From: UMGS1370 sp046957575
Lineage (GTDB): Bacteria; Bacillota; Clostridia; Lachnospirales; Lachnospiraceae
Assembly: GCA_046957575.1 (NCBI GenBank)
Contig: JBKUOG010000009.1
Location: 50,157-114,156, forward strand
DNA: 64,000 nucleotides
Reading direction: 5' to 3'
Part shown: positions 1 through 8,232 of the stretch, in pieces
How the letters are laid out: every line of letters starts with the position of its first letter
How positions within the stretch are numbered: position 1 is the first letter of the stretch
Position numbers and translations under genes: made by a program
The notes under the pieces: model-generated
What the model saw: only the letters and a program-made list of their open reading frames with translations
What the model was told of the DNA's origin: nothing
Database searches by the model: none

Positions 1-258
1 GATTATAACAAGGAATGTATTGCATCCAGATTAGGTGTAGAAGTGATAGGGCCAGATGAGATTATTGAGAAGAAAATAGATGCCATTATTCTCTCATCTC
101 TGGACTATGAAGATATCTGGTATCAGGAACTGAAGGAGCAGGTAAAAGATGTTGAAATTATAAAGATATATGGTTCATTAAAGGAGCAGGGAATTATCTG
201 CAACGGTTCCTTTTATTGGGAGGATATCTGCGCTGAGGATGCAGTTTGGGAAGAATAA
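1..258 (+). CDS. C-terminal part of a Rossmann-like-module protein (5' truncated by window edge)
   Basis: The reading frame is open from base 1 to a TAA at 256-258, so the start lies outside the window. The 85 visible residues resemble the second half of the small Rossmann-like module that recurs in this cluster: an acidic 'EEL/DEII' helix, a strand reading DAIILSSLDY, then an amphipathic helix and the final strand. What precedes it (methyltransferase, glycosyltransferase or radical SAM domain) cannot be known from here. A GTG at 43 could be misread as a start, but it has no ribosome binding site and the frame continues upstream of it. It is probably the last part of the preceding gene in the same operon, 44 bases ahead of the FkbM gene. 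Confidence 0.6.
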   Translation, partial: DYNKECIASRLGVEVIGPDEIIEKKIDAIILSSLDYEDIWYQELKEQVKDVEIIKIYGSLKEQGIICNGSFYWEDICAEDAVWEE

Positions 259-302
259 TGTTATTATAAAACAGAAACACAATGGCAAAAGGGGAAAATA
301 GA

Positions 303-1439
303 ATGGCATTTAATTTTGATGTGATTAAGAAAGATCCATATCTGGAAGATAACAGGGAGAATATAGAGTGTATATACAATAAAATGTTGGATGAACGATC
401 AAAAAATATGTATCAGGAGGCCATAAGTCTCATTGCTACTCGTGATTTTTCTCATCTGATGAGAATTCACGAACTTAATTCGATACAGTCAGATGAGATT
501 ATTCGGCAGCAGGTTCAATATACAAAGCTCCATAAACAGGGAAAAAAGATTGTTTTTTATGGGTTGGGAGAGAGAACCTTATCCATGATGGAGGATGCAA
601 AGACATATGGGTCAAGGATTGGATTTAGTTTTATTCCTGCCATTACAGATATTCCGATCACCTGCTTTTGCGACAGAAATTATCAGAACTATCCCAATGG
701 TTTTTCAGGATTGCCGGTTATATCACCAGACGAATTAAAGCAGTCTTATAAAGATGCAGTTGTGTTGATTAATACAAAAATTTATTTTGAGGAAATACGT
801 GACGAACTGATACAGGCTGGATTTCAGGAAAGTAATCTTTTTTTGCAGGCATATTGTAATTGTGTAGAATATGATGACAAACAGTACTTCGAGTCCTTTA
901 TGAAGCGGGACAAAGAGAGTTTGTTTGTAGATGCAGGCTGTTTTGACGGAAAAACAACACAGGCATTTACAAAGTGGCAGCCTGATTATGATAAAATCAT
1001 AGCATTTGAGCCAGATGCATCGAATTTTTTTATCTGTCAGCAAAACTTAAAGGACAGAAGGGACGTCACAGTGATAAATGCTGGATTAAGTGACAGAACT
1101 GGAGAGTGCTTTTTTGCAGGAGGGGGAGCTTCGGCTTCTCATATAGATAGCCAGGGCAGTGAGTCTATCAGAATTGTAAAATTAGATGATGTTATAAAGG
1201 ATAATAAAGTGTCCCTTATAAAAATGGATATAGAAGGGGCAGAACTAGATGCTTTGAAAGGAGCTGCAGGCTGTATTAAACGGGATTTGCCTAATTTGGC
1301 TATCTGTGCTTACCATAAAAAATATGATCTGATAGATTTGCCAAATTACATTAGCACGTTATCAAATCAGTATAGATTTTATTTGCGAATCTACAGTAAT
1401 CATTGGCATGAGTGGGTTTTGTATGCAGTTGCGGATTAA
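303..1439 (+). CDS. FkbM-family methyltransferase with N-terminal Rossmann-like module
   Basis: The protein has 378 residues. The C-terminal ~180 residues are a FkbM-type S-adenosylmethionine-dependent methyltransferase: motif I is FVDAGCFDGKTT, followed by an IIAFEPD acidic strand and the KMDIEGAE signature. The family typically O-methylates sugars or polyketides. Residues ~79-179 form the YGLGERT...FCDRNY Rossmann-like module seen throughout this operon. An in-frame ATG at 282 would add seven residues but lacks a ribosome binding site; the ATG at 303 is preceded by AAGGGG at suitable spacing and was chosen. It lies just upstream of the phosphoramidate-type genes, so it is a candidate for methylating either a sugar or the phosphoramidate; that role is inference. 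Confidence 0.85.
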   Translation: MAFNFDVIKKDPYLEDNRENIECIYNKMLDERSKNMYQEAISLIATRDFSHLMRIHELNSIQSDEIIRQQVQYTKLHKQGKKIVFYGLGERTLSMMEDAKTYGSRIGFSFIPAITDIPITCFCDRNYQNYPNGFSGLPVISPDELKQSYKDAVVLINTKIYFEEIRDELIQAGFQESNLFLQAYCNCVEYDDKQYFESFMKRDKESLFVDAGCFDGKTTQAFTKWQPDYDKIIAFEPDASNFFICQQNLKDRRDVTVINAGLSDRTGECFFAGGGASASHIDSQGSESIRIVKLDDVIKDNKVSLIKMDIEGAELDALKGAAGCIKRDLPNLAICAYHKKYDLIDLPNYISTLSNQYRFYLRIYSNHWHEWVLYAVAD

Positions 1440-1484
1440 AATCATAAGTATATTTGTCAGGGATTTCAGAGGAGAGGCAGTAAT

Positions 1485-2012
1485 ATGAAAACATTTACAA
1501 TCTGCTTTACAGGCATTAGTGGCAGTGGAAAGACAACATTGGCCAATGCTCTCTTAGAGGAATTGGATACAGATAAGCGAAAAATACAGCTGATAGACGG
1601 GGACGTGCTCCGGAAACAGCTTGACAATCTGTTTGGCTATACAAAAGAGGAACGATATAAAAATAATCAGGTAGTACGTGTCTTGACGCACTACTTGAAC
1701 CGTAATGAGGTAAGCGTAATTTTAACATTAGTTTTACCTTATGAAGACATGAGACAAAAAATGAGGGAATCTTTGGCTGGGACCTATGTGGAGGTATATG
1801 TTAAGTGTTCATTGGAAGAGTGCGAAAAAAGAGATGTGAAGGGATATTACAAAAAAATAAAGGAAGGGAAAATGAAAAATTTAAACGGCTCTGACGATAT
1901 ATATGAAATTCCCCAGAATAGTGAGATTGTAATAGATACAGAAAAGGAAAGTGTAGCAGAGGGAGTAAGAAAGATAAAACAGTATCTTTTGGAGAATGAT
2001 TATGGAATATAA
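1485..2012 (+). CDS. APS-kinase-like protein, probable cytidine diphosphoramidate kinase (Cj1415-like)
   Basis: 175 residues of the adenylylsulfate-kinase fold. The Walker A loop GISGSGKTT is at residues 10-18, a LIDGD strand and arginine follow as in CysC, and an EKRDVKGYYKK segment matches the lid region. No ATP sulfurylase or sulfotransferase lies nearby. Instead the gene sits with PPDK-like, glutamine-amidotransferase-like and nucleotidyltransferase genes, the same four families as C. jejuni cj1415-cj1418. There the APS-kinase-like Cj1415 phosphorylates the 3' hydroxyl of cytidine diphosphoramidate. I infer that role here from the neighbourhood; fold assignment is secure. A clear AGAGGAG site lies upstream. 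Confidence 0.75.
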   Translation: MKTFTICFTGISGSGKTTLANALLEELDTDKRKIQLIDGDVLRKQLDNLFGYTKEERYKNNQVVRVLTHYLNRNEVSVILTLVLPYEDMRQKMRESLAGTYVEVYVKCSLEECEKRDVKGYYKKIKEGKMKNLNGSDDIYEIPQNSEIVIDTEKESVAEGVRKIKQYLLENDYGI

Positions 2013-2529
2013 ATACATAACGGCTCATAATTTGGAAAATCGGCAGAATTATATGTATAGCCAATATTGTGGAAGAGAGTTTTTGGAAGCATATCAAAAT
2101 AGCAGAGTGGAATATATAAAAAAATATGATGGAATGGATATCTGTTATAAAGAAAATACAGACAGATCGGAATCTGAGACAGAAATAAAGCTAAGAACCT
2201 TAGATATATCGGATTCTGTATTGATGGAAGCATTTGTGAAAACATTTGAAGTGCGAAAAAGACTGTATACACAGTATTGCTGGGAAACATGGCGCCCGAA
2301 AGAGTCTGCATATTATAATGATATGGAGCTTTATCTTTTGCTGGCAGAGAAAAATGTGGAATTTTATCAAAAAACAGGTCGCCTTAAATTTTTAAACTGC
2401 CTGCTGAAAGTAGATGATACTTTGCTGTCAGAATGTGCTTTATTAAGTGATGGTCAGAGGAAAAGACTGTGTGAGGTTTTGAAAAAAGAAGTTTTATTGG
2501 TTGCCAATCTGGAAGGGGGAGAGATATGA
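2002..2529 (+). CDS. Unrecognised protein within the phosphoramidate-type gene set
   Basis: 175 residues that I cannot place in a family. The protein is soluble, has no signal peptide or membrane segment, is rich in Tyr, Glu and Lys, and looks mostly helical in its C-terminal half. A first ATG at 1996 lies directly against the GGAG; the ATG at 2002 has proper spacing from TTTTGGAG and is preferred. It overlaps the kinase gene by 11 bases and the next gene by 4, so it is probably translationally coupled to both. Its position between the APS-kinase-like and formyltransferase-like genes suggests a role in making or transferring the phosphoryl modification; that is inference from context only. 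Confidence 0.6.
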   Translation: MEYKYITAHNLENRQNYMYSQYCGREFLEAYQNSRVEYIKKYDGMDICYKENTDRSESETEIKLRTLDISDSVLMEAFVKTFEVRKRLYTQYCWETWRPKESAYYNDMELYLLLAEKNVEFYQKTGRLKFLNCLLKVDDTLLSECALLSDGQRKRLCEVLKKEVLLVANLEGGEI

Positions 2530-3230
2530 TTCTAAATGAATTCTTATTTGTATGTGCAGTATCAAGCAGAACATATGCGTATCTTGAGGCCTTGAAAGAG
2601 ATTGATGCATTTCCTAAAATGTGCTACATTCTGGCAGAATCAAAAGAAGAGTGTGAAATTCAAAGAGTCCATAGTGATAAGGATAATACATATTTTCGGA
2701 TCGATACAAATTTGATTACACTTTTAGAGAAATATGGGATTCCATACCAGATGCTCCATACAAAAGATGCCAATTCAGATCAGGTTTATGAAGCATTAAA
2801 AGGAGAAAAAGGTGCCTATGTAATTTATTCAGGTTATGGTGGCTGTATATTGAAGCAGAGACTGTTTGCGCTGGGAAAGAAAATCATTCATGTTCATGCA
2901 GGACTGCTTCCAGAATATAGAGGAAGTACGACAGTGTACTACAGTATACTAAAAGATAAATGTGTAGGGGCAACCGGAATATTTATGAACGAAAAAATAG
3001 ATGAGGGCGATATTATCTTGGAAAAATCATTTGATTTGCCAGAGGCCGATGTGGATATAGATTATGTGTATGAACCTTGGACCAGAGGACAGGTTCTGGC
3101 TGAAATAGTGAAGAGATATATCGCAGACGGAAAACTGGAAGGTGTACATCAAAAAAGTGGTGGAGAGACGTATTTTATCATCCATCCGGTGCTGAAACAT
3201 CTTGCAGTGTTTTCTGTTAAGGGTTCGTAA
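2526..3230 (+). CDS. Formyltransferase-family protein (Fmt/ArnA-like N-formyltransferase fold)
   Basis: 234 residues. The central motif IHVHAGLLPEYRG corresponds to the N-10-formyltetrahydrofolate hydrolase/formyltransferase signature (HxHxSLLPxYRG), and KIDEGDIILE matches the downstream D-x-G-x-I element. Family members formylate amino groups of sugars or of Met-tRNA using 10-formyl-THF. It is shorter than Fmt (~310 residues), like stand-alone sugar N-formyltransferases. It overlaps the preceding gene by four bases (ATGA). A substrate cannot be read from sequence. It might formylate an aminosugar of this glycan or, more speculatively, act on the phosphoramidate intermediate among whose genes it is embedded. 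Confidence 0.75.
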   Translation: MILNEFLFVCAVSSRTYAYLEALKEIDAFPKMCYILAESKEECEIQRVHSDKDNTYFRIDTNLITLLEKYGIPYQMLHTKDANSDQVYEALKGEKGAYVIYSGYGGCILKQRLFALGKKIIHVHAGLLPEYRGSTTVYYSILKDKCVGATGIFMNEKIDEGDIILEKSFDLPEADVDIDYVYEPWTRGQVLAEIVKRYIADGKLEGVHQKSGGETYFIIHPVLKHLAVFSVKGS

Positions 3231-3252
3231 TAAGAAAAAACAGAGGAAAGCA

Positions 3253-5604
3253 ATGAAACTAACAAAAGCGGGAATGCTGCAATATTTAAAAGAGAAAATC
3301 CCAGGTATTAATATTTTGCCAATCTATATTGTAGACAGTTTAGAATTTCAGGCAGATAAAAGGAAAATCCTTGCTGAAATATGGAAGATATTCCAGGGAC
3401 AGGAATTAATTGTCCGCTCCTCTTCATCAAAGGAAGATGGGAGTGAATGGTCAGAGGCAGGGAAGTATAAATCTGTCATGAATGTCAGGACAATGGAGGA
3501 ACTTGACAGAGCGATAAAAGAAGTATATGAATCCTACCAGACAGAAGAAAATGAGGAAATTCTCGTTCAGCCTATGCTAAAATCCTCCATAAAATCCGGA
3601 GTGGTTTTTACAGTAGACATGGAGACGATGGCGGAATATTATGTGATCAATTATGAGTTGGGAGATGATACAGAGGCAGTTACCAGTGGAAAATCTGAAA
3701 CACTGAAAACGTTTGTGTCCTATAAACATTATCCAGTCGATACATATGAAAAGGATATTAAGAATGTTATTTCTGTATGCAGGGAAATCGAAAAGATCTT
3801 GGGGACAAACTGTCTGGATATCGAATTTGCAGTGACGAAAGAGCATAAAGTTTATATTTTTCAGGTTCGTCCGATTGCAAGAGGCAATAAGAAGAACTAT
3901 GAAACAGTCTGTTTGGAAGCTCCCTTAAAAAGAATTTATAAAAAAGTTCAGAAACTTTCCAGGCCTCATCCATTTCTATTGGGAGATACCACATGCTTTG
4001 GAGTAATGCCTGACTGGAATCCGGCTGAGATTCTGGGAATCCGGCCTAAGAAATTGGCAATCTCGTTGTATAAAGAATTAGTAACAGACAATGTATGGGC
4101 TCATCAGAGATGGGATTATGGATATCGGGATCTGACAATGCATCCGCTTATGGTTTCCTTTTGCGGAATTCCATATATTGATACCAGAATTACATTTAAT
4201 TCGTTTATTCCTCAAAATCTTAATCAGAACATTGCAGAAAAGCTTGTAAACTATTATTTGTACCGGTTGAAAAAATATCCGGCATATCATGATAAGATCG
4301 AGTTTGAAATAGTATTTTCCTGTTTTTACTTTGGGATAAGCGAGAAACTAAAAAGTTTGCTGCAATATGGATTTAATAAAAATGAATTAAAGAGAATTGA
4401 ATTTTTACTGCTGCAGCTGACAAATAAAATTATTCATCCAACAGGAGGATTTTATAAAAAGGATCTGGAAAAAGCAGATATTCTGGAACAAAAATATGAT
4501 ACAATTCTTCATTCGGAAATTTCGATAGTTGACAAAATTTACTGGCTTATTGAAGAGTGCAAAACTTATGGCACACTGCCATTTGCCGGAGTCGCAAGGG
4601 CAGGATTTATTGCAGTACAGTTTGTAAGATCTTTTGTGGAGATCGGGATTATTACACAAGAGGAAATGGATCGTTTTATGAACTCCATGAATACAGTCAA
4701 TAAGAAAATGGCAAGAGACTGGAAAGATTGTCAGCTTGGCAAAATGGAAAAACAGGAGTTTTTAAACAAGTATGGCCATATACGTCCAGGTACTTATGAT
4801 ATTATGTCTCCTCGATATGATGAGAAATTTAATGAGTATTTTTCATTTGGCGGTGATATTGCTGCAGATGAAAATACCATGGAAGAAGCGATAGCAGAAG
4901 TTTTTGACAAAGACAAGCTGATTCAAATTCAGATTCAGTTAGATGAAAATGGGCTTGAAATTACAGCGGAAGAATTGCTGGCTTTTATTCGAGAGGCGGT
5001 AGAGGGAAGAGAATATTCAAAATATATTTTTACTAAAGCAGTTAGTCAGATCCTAAAACTGGTGGAGGAATTGGGATATCGCGTTGGAATTAAAAAAGAA
5101 GAACTTGCACATTTGGATATCAGTATTGTAAAACAACTGTACGTAGATCTGTATTATGGGGATATTGGGGCCGTTTTCAGAGAAAATATTGCTCACAACA
5201 AAGAGCAGTATGAATGTGCAAAGAGGATTAAACTTCCGAGCATTATAGTGGATAAAGAAGACGTTTACCATTTTTATATGCTTCAGGAGGAGCCGAATTT
5301 TATAACCAGAAAAAGAACTGTTTCTGATACAATAGAACTCATTAACGGGGAAGAAAATGTAGAAAACAAAATTGTTTTTATACAGTCTGCAGATCCAGGG
5401 TATGATTTCCTGTTTACAAAACATATCAGCGGCTTGATTACTCAGTTTGGAGGAGCTAATTCACATATGGCAATTCGATGTGCAGAACTTGGGATTCCGG
5501 CAATTATCGGTGCAGGAGAGCAGAATTATAATTATTGGAAAAAAAGCAGGAGACTGGAAATAGATTGCTGCAAACAGCAAGTGATAAGTTTGGACTTTCA
5601 TTAG
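3253..5604 (+). CDS. PPDK/PEP-synthase-like phosphotransferase, probable L-glutamine kinase (Cj1418-like)
   Basis: 783 residues. The N-terminal ~220 residues are a PPDK-type ATP-binding domain (LIVRSSSSKEDGS, then IEFAVTKEHKVYIFQVRP). A long middle domain follows, and the C-terminus is a phosphohistidine swivel domain with GGANSHMAIRCAELGIPAI and its catalytic His near residue 738. The PEP-binding barrel of true PEP synthase is missing. This ATP-domain/substrate-domain/His-domain layout is that of rifampin phosphotransferase and of C. jejuni Cj1418, which uses ATP to phosphorylate the amide of L-glutamine, releasing AMP and phosphate. Cj1417- and Cj1416-like genes follow directly, so I infer L-glutamine kinase. 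The start at 3253 follows AGAGGAAAG; an upstream in-frame ATG at 3202 lies inside the previous gene. Confidence 0.78.
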   Translation: MKLTKAGMLQYLKEKIPGINILPIYIVDSLEFQADKRKILAEIWKIFQGQELIVRSSSSKEDGSEWSEAGKYKSVMNVRTMEELDRAIKEVYESYQTEENEEILVQPMLKSSIKSGVVFTVDMETMAEYYVINYELGDDTEAVTSGKSETLKTFVSYKHYPVDTYEKDIKNVISVCREIEKILGTNCLDIEFAVTKEHKVYIFQVRPIARGNKKNYETVCLEAPLKRIYKKVQKLSRPHPFLLGDTTCFGVMPDWNPAEILGIRPKKLAISLYKELVTDNVWAHQRWDYGYRDLTMHPLMVSFCGIPYIDTRITFNSFIPQNLNQNIAEKLVNYYLYRLKKYPAYHDKIEFEIVFSCFYFGISEKLKSLLQYGFNKNELKRIEFLLLQLTNKIIHPTGGFYKKDLEKADILEQKYDTILHSEISIVDKIYWLIEECKTYGTLPFAGVARAGFIAVQFVRSFVEIGIITQEEMDRFMNSMNTVNKKMARDWKDCQLGKMEKQEFLNKYGHIRPGTYDIMSPRYDEKFNEYFSFGGDIAADENTMEEAIAEVFDKDKLIQIQIQLDENGLEITAEELLAFIREAVEGREYSKYIFTKAVSQILKLVEELGYRVGIKKEELAHLDISIVKQLYVDLYYGDIGAVFRENIAHNKEQYECAKRIKLPSIIVDKEDVYHFYMLQEEPNFITRKRTVSDTIELINGEENVENKIVFIQSADPGYDFLFTKHISGLITQFGGANSHMAIRCAELGIPAIIGAGEQNYNYWKKSRRLEIDCCKQQVISLDFH

Positions 5605-5614
5605 GGGATCATAT

Positions 5615-6211
5615 ATGAAAAAAATATTTTATACACAGCGTGTGGAAGTGATCGAGGATTATCAGGAAAGAAGAGATTGTGCAGATCAAAGAATTCCGGA
5701 ACTTTTAAAAAAATGCGGATATCTTCCATTTCCCGTTCCAAACATTCCGGACTGTATAGAATTGTATTTTCAATACAACAGGCCAGATGGAATTCTCTTA
5801 ACAGGTGGAAACAGCCTGGTGCTGTATGGCGGAAATGCTCCTGAAAGAGATGAAGTAGATCGGATTCTTTTAGAAAATGCGATTAAGTATCAGACTCCAG
5901 TCTATGGATTTTGCCGGGGAATGCAGTCTATCTTAGACTTTTTTGGTGTGAAATTGGTTCAAATAGATGGTCATGTGGCAGTCAGACATACGGTATCGGG
6001 ATTATGGGGAGAAGGGGTTGTAAACAGTTATCATAATCAGGCTGCAATGCAGATAAACGATGAGTTTATACTTACAGAGATGTCAGAGGATGGTGTAGTA
6101 GAGGCAGTTGTCCACAAGATATATAAGATTTGTGGGACAATGTGGCATCCAGAAAGGGAAAAAATCTTTCAGGAGCAGGATATAATACGAATTCAGAAGT
6201 TTTTTGGATGA
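5615..6211 (+). CDS. Class I glutamine-amidotransferase-like hydrolase, probable gamma-glutamyl-CDP-amidate hydrolase (Cj1417-like)
   Basis: 198 residues of the class I glutamine amidotransferase / gamma-glutamyl hydrolase (PuuD-like) fold. The nucleophile elbow GFCRGMQ puts Cys at residue 100, and MWHPERE supplies His178 and Glu180 of the triad. GILLTGGNSL matches the oxyanion region. In C. jejuni the homologous Cj1417 hydrolyses CDP-L-glutamine (gamma-glutamyl-CDP-amidate) to cytidine diphosphoramidate and L-glutamate. Adjacent kinase-like and cytidylyltransferase-like genes of the same pathway support that reading over a general gamma-glutamyl hydrolase. It starts 10 bases after the upstream stop. 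Confidence 0.8.
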   Translation: MKKIFYTQRVEVIEDYQERRDCADQRIPELLKKCGYLPFPVPNIPDCIELYFQYNRPDGILLTGGNSLVLYGGNAPERDEVDRILLENAIKYQTPVYGFCRGMQSILDFFGVKLVQIDGHVAVRHTVSGLWGEGVVNSYHNQAAMQINDEFILTEMSEDGVVEAVVHKIYKICGTMWHPEREKIFQEQDIIRIQKFFG

Positions 6212-6225
6212 AGAGGGAAAATCAC

Positions 6226-7005
6226 ATGAAAATAATTATTTTGGCAGCAGGACAAGGGACAAGGCTGCGCCCTTTGACAGATGAACAACCTAAATGTATG
6301 GTTTCAATTAATCAGGTGAGCATTATTGAAAGAATTTTAAGGACCATATCAGCATGTGGGATAAATGAGAGGGACGTATGGATTGTTGCAGGATATAAAG
6401 CATCTGTTTTAGAAAAATTTCTTGCTGGGAGAGATATAAATTTTATTTATAATTCAGATTATGAGACTACGAATATGGTATATTCTCTGATGTGTGCAAA
6501 AGGAGTTTTGGAAAGTGACGAAGAAATAATTGTTTCCTATGGGGATATTATTTACGAAAGCAGTGTCCTGAAAAAAGTGATGGAAGCGCCATATGAACTG
6601 TCTGTAGCAGCAGATGATGGGTGGTACGAGTATTGGCAGAAGCGGTGTGAGAACCCGCTGGATGATGCTGAAACATTTTTATTTGATGAGAGCGATAACC
6701 TGCAGGAGATTGGTCAGAAGACAACAAAATTATCAGATATTCAATCGCAGTATATCGGATTAATGAAGTACAGCGGCAATGGTATTAGGAGAATAATAGA
6801 AGTATGTGAAAAGGCAAAGGAAAAAAGTTTGAATGGAGAGCCATTGTGGAGAACGCCCCGTACTTATCAAAAAATGTATATGACAGATATGCTTCAGGGT
6901 TTAGTAGATGAAGGAAATCAGATTAAGGTCCTTCATATCAACAGAGGATGGTATGAGGTAGACAGTCTGAAAGATTTACAGGTAGTGGAAAAAGAGGTAT
7001 TATAA
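6226..7005 (+). CDS. Nucleotidyltransferase, probable CTP:phosphoglutamine cytidylyltransferase (Cj1416-like)
   Basis: 259 residues of the sugar-nucleotidyltransferase fold: LAAGQGTRLRPLTDEQPKCM is the N-terminal signature loop and VSYGDIIYESSVLKK carries the metal-binding Asp. The segment ENPLDDAETFLFDES followed by QYIGLMKYSGNGI resembles the LicC/Cj1416 branch rather than hexose-1-phosphate enzymes. In C. jejuni Cj1416 couples CTP with L-glutamine phosphate to give CDP-L-glutamine. Without lic choline genes nearby, and with Cj1417- and Cj1418-like genes immediately upstream, this is preferred over phosphocholine cytidylyltransferase. The start at 6226 has AGAGGG at 6212; a longer frame from 6130 would overlap the amidotransferase and lacks a ribosome binding site. 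Confidence 0.78.
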   Translation: MKIIILAAGQGTRLRPLTDEQPKCMVSINQVSIIERILRTISACGINERDVWIVAGYKASVLEKFLAGRDINFIYNSDYETTNMVYSLMCAKGVLESDEEIIVSYGDIIYESSVLKKVMEAPYELSVAADDGWYEYWQKRCENPLDDAETFLFDESDNLQEIGQKTTKLSDIQSQYIGLMKYSGNGIRRIIEVCEKAKEKSLNGEPLWRTPRTYQKMYMTDMLQGLVDEGNQIKVLHINRGWYEVDSLKDLQVVEKEVL

Positions 7006-7029
7006 TAGACATTGAAAGAGGATAAGCAT

Positions 7030-8232
7030 ATGAAATGGCAGACTCCAGGAAGTCAATTTAGCCCTATTAAAGACATACTTTATGAGCAATACAAACAGAG
7101 AAAAATTTATATTTATGGAGCAGGACAATTTGGAACGCGGATGGCAAAAGCATTAAAGGCAGTTACAGATTGGCCAGTTATGGCTTTTGTGGATCGGTAT
7201 AAGTCAGGAACAGAATATTTAGGATTGCCAGTAATCAGCATGGCTGAAATGGAAAAAATTATTAAAGAAGAAAAAGAAAGAGTATTACTTTTATTATCGT
7301 TACGTGGTAAAAATGAAAAAGAATTACTCCAAAAGTTTGAACAAATGTTATCGGGAACATCCCATCTGTATAAGCGTTATGATGAATTTATGAGGCATGA
7401 CTTTCCGATTATTGCATACTATCAATACGGAAAAACAGTGGTTCATTCGTTATCATGTATTGTTACTGAAAGATGTACGCTAAAGTGCGAAAAATGTGCA
7501 ATTTGTCTTCCGTTTTTTAAGTATAAAAATGAATATTCAAAAGAAAAAATAAAAGAAGAAATTGATTTAGCCTTTGAAAAAATCGATTTTATCTCTGATG
7601 CTACATTTACAGGAGGAGAGCCGCTTCTTAATAAAGATTTGGAAGAAATCTTGCGATACATTTCTGAAAAATATAGAGACAGGATGGGAAGCTGCAGAAT
7701 CATAACAAATGGTACTCTTACACCATCAGAAGAGTTGCTGGACTGCATGAGTCAAAACCATATTTATGCAGAAATTAGTGATTATACAAAAAATGTAAAA
7801 GAAATTGAACAGAAAGTTTTATCAAACTATAAAAAGTTTTGTGCTGCAGGGGTTCATACATATCTCCTTAGCGATAATCAATGGATAGATTTTGGCTTTA
7901 AAAAAGTCATTCACCAAGAAGAAAGCGAAGAAGAGATGAGCGATTTTTTTGAGGAGTGCACAACAATTTGCAGAGGTTATATTGATGGGAAAATATGGTA
8001 TTGTATTAACGCAAGATTTGCAGAGCAGGCATTGGGAATGGAGTATGATTCCAATAATATGTTTGATTTAAGAAGAATGGGAGATGAGGAGAAAGAAAAA
8101 ATTAAATTAGTTGAGTTTGATATAGGATATAATGAGAGAGGTTATTTGACTATGTGTCGTTACTGTAATGGCGGGTATACAAATAATACACACTATATTG
8201 AGGTGGGGAAGCAATGGAACAGGGACTCGTAA
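7030..8232 (+). CDS. Radical SAM protein with N-terminal Rossmann-like module
   Basis: 400 residues. Residues ~25-113 are the recurrent module (IYIYGAGQFGTRMAKAL ... FVDRYKSG). The radical SAM core follows with the cluster motif CTLKCEKC (CxxxCxxC), a TFTGGEPLLNKD element and RIITNGT. Near the C-terminus several further Cys (EECTTICRGY, WYCINARF, MCRYCNGGY) could bind an auxiliary iron-sulfur cluster as in SPASM-type enzymes. The reaction cannot be predicted; sugar dehydrogenation, epimerisation or another radical reaction on the glycan precursor are possible. A paralogue lies at 15367-16527. The ATG at 7030 follows AGAGGA with 7-base spacing. Confidence 0.82.
   Translation: MKWQTPGSQFSPIKDILYEQYKQRKIYIYGAGQFGTRMAKALKAVTDWPVMAFVDRYKSGTEYLGLPVISMAEMEKIIKEEKERVLLLLSLRGKNEKELLQKFEQMLSGTSHLYKRYDEFMRHDFPIIAYYQYGKTVVHSLSCIVTERCTLKCEKCAICLPFFKYKNEYSKEKIKEEIDLAFEKIDFISDATFTGGEPLLNKDLEEILRYISEKYRDRMGSCRIITNGTLTPSEELLDCMSQNHIYAEISDYTKNVKEIEQKVLSNYKKFCAAGVHTYLLSDNQWIDFGFKKVIHQEESEEEMSDFFEECTTICRGYIDGKIWYCINARFAEQALGMEYDSNNMFDLRRMGDEEKEKIKLVEFDIGYNERGYLTMCRYCNGGYTNNTHYIEVGKQWNRDS

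Noticed and set aside
735..1043. Numerous 60-130-codon minus-strand frames across both glycan operons
   Set aside because: All lie opposite well-supported plus-strand genes, show Cys/Phe/Ile-rich antisense composition and no start signals.
1485..2012. Sulfate activation (CysC) as the role of the APS-kinase-like gene
   Set aside because: No ATP sulfurylase, PAPS reductase or sulfotransferase is near, while the three other phosphoramidate-type genes are.
3253..5604. True PEP synthase or pyruvate phosphate dikinase
   Set aside because: The PEP/pyruvate-binding barrel domain is missing after the His domain, and the operon is not one of central metabolism.
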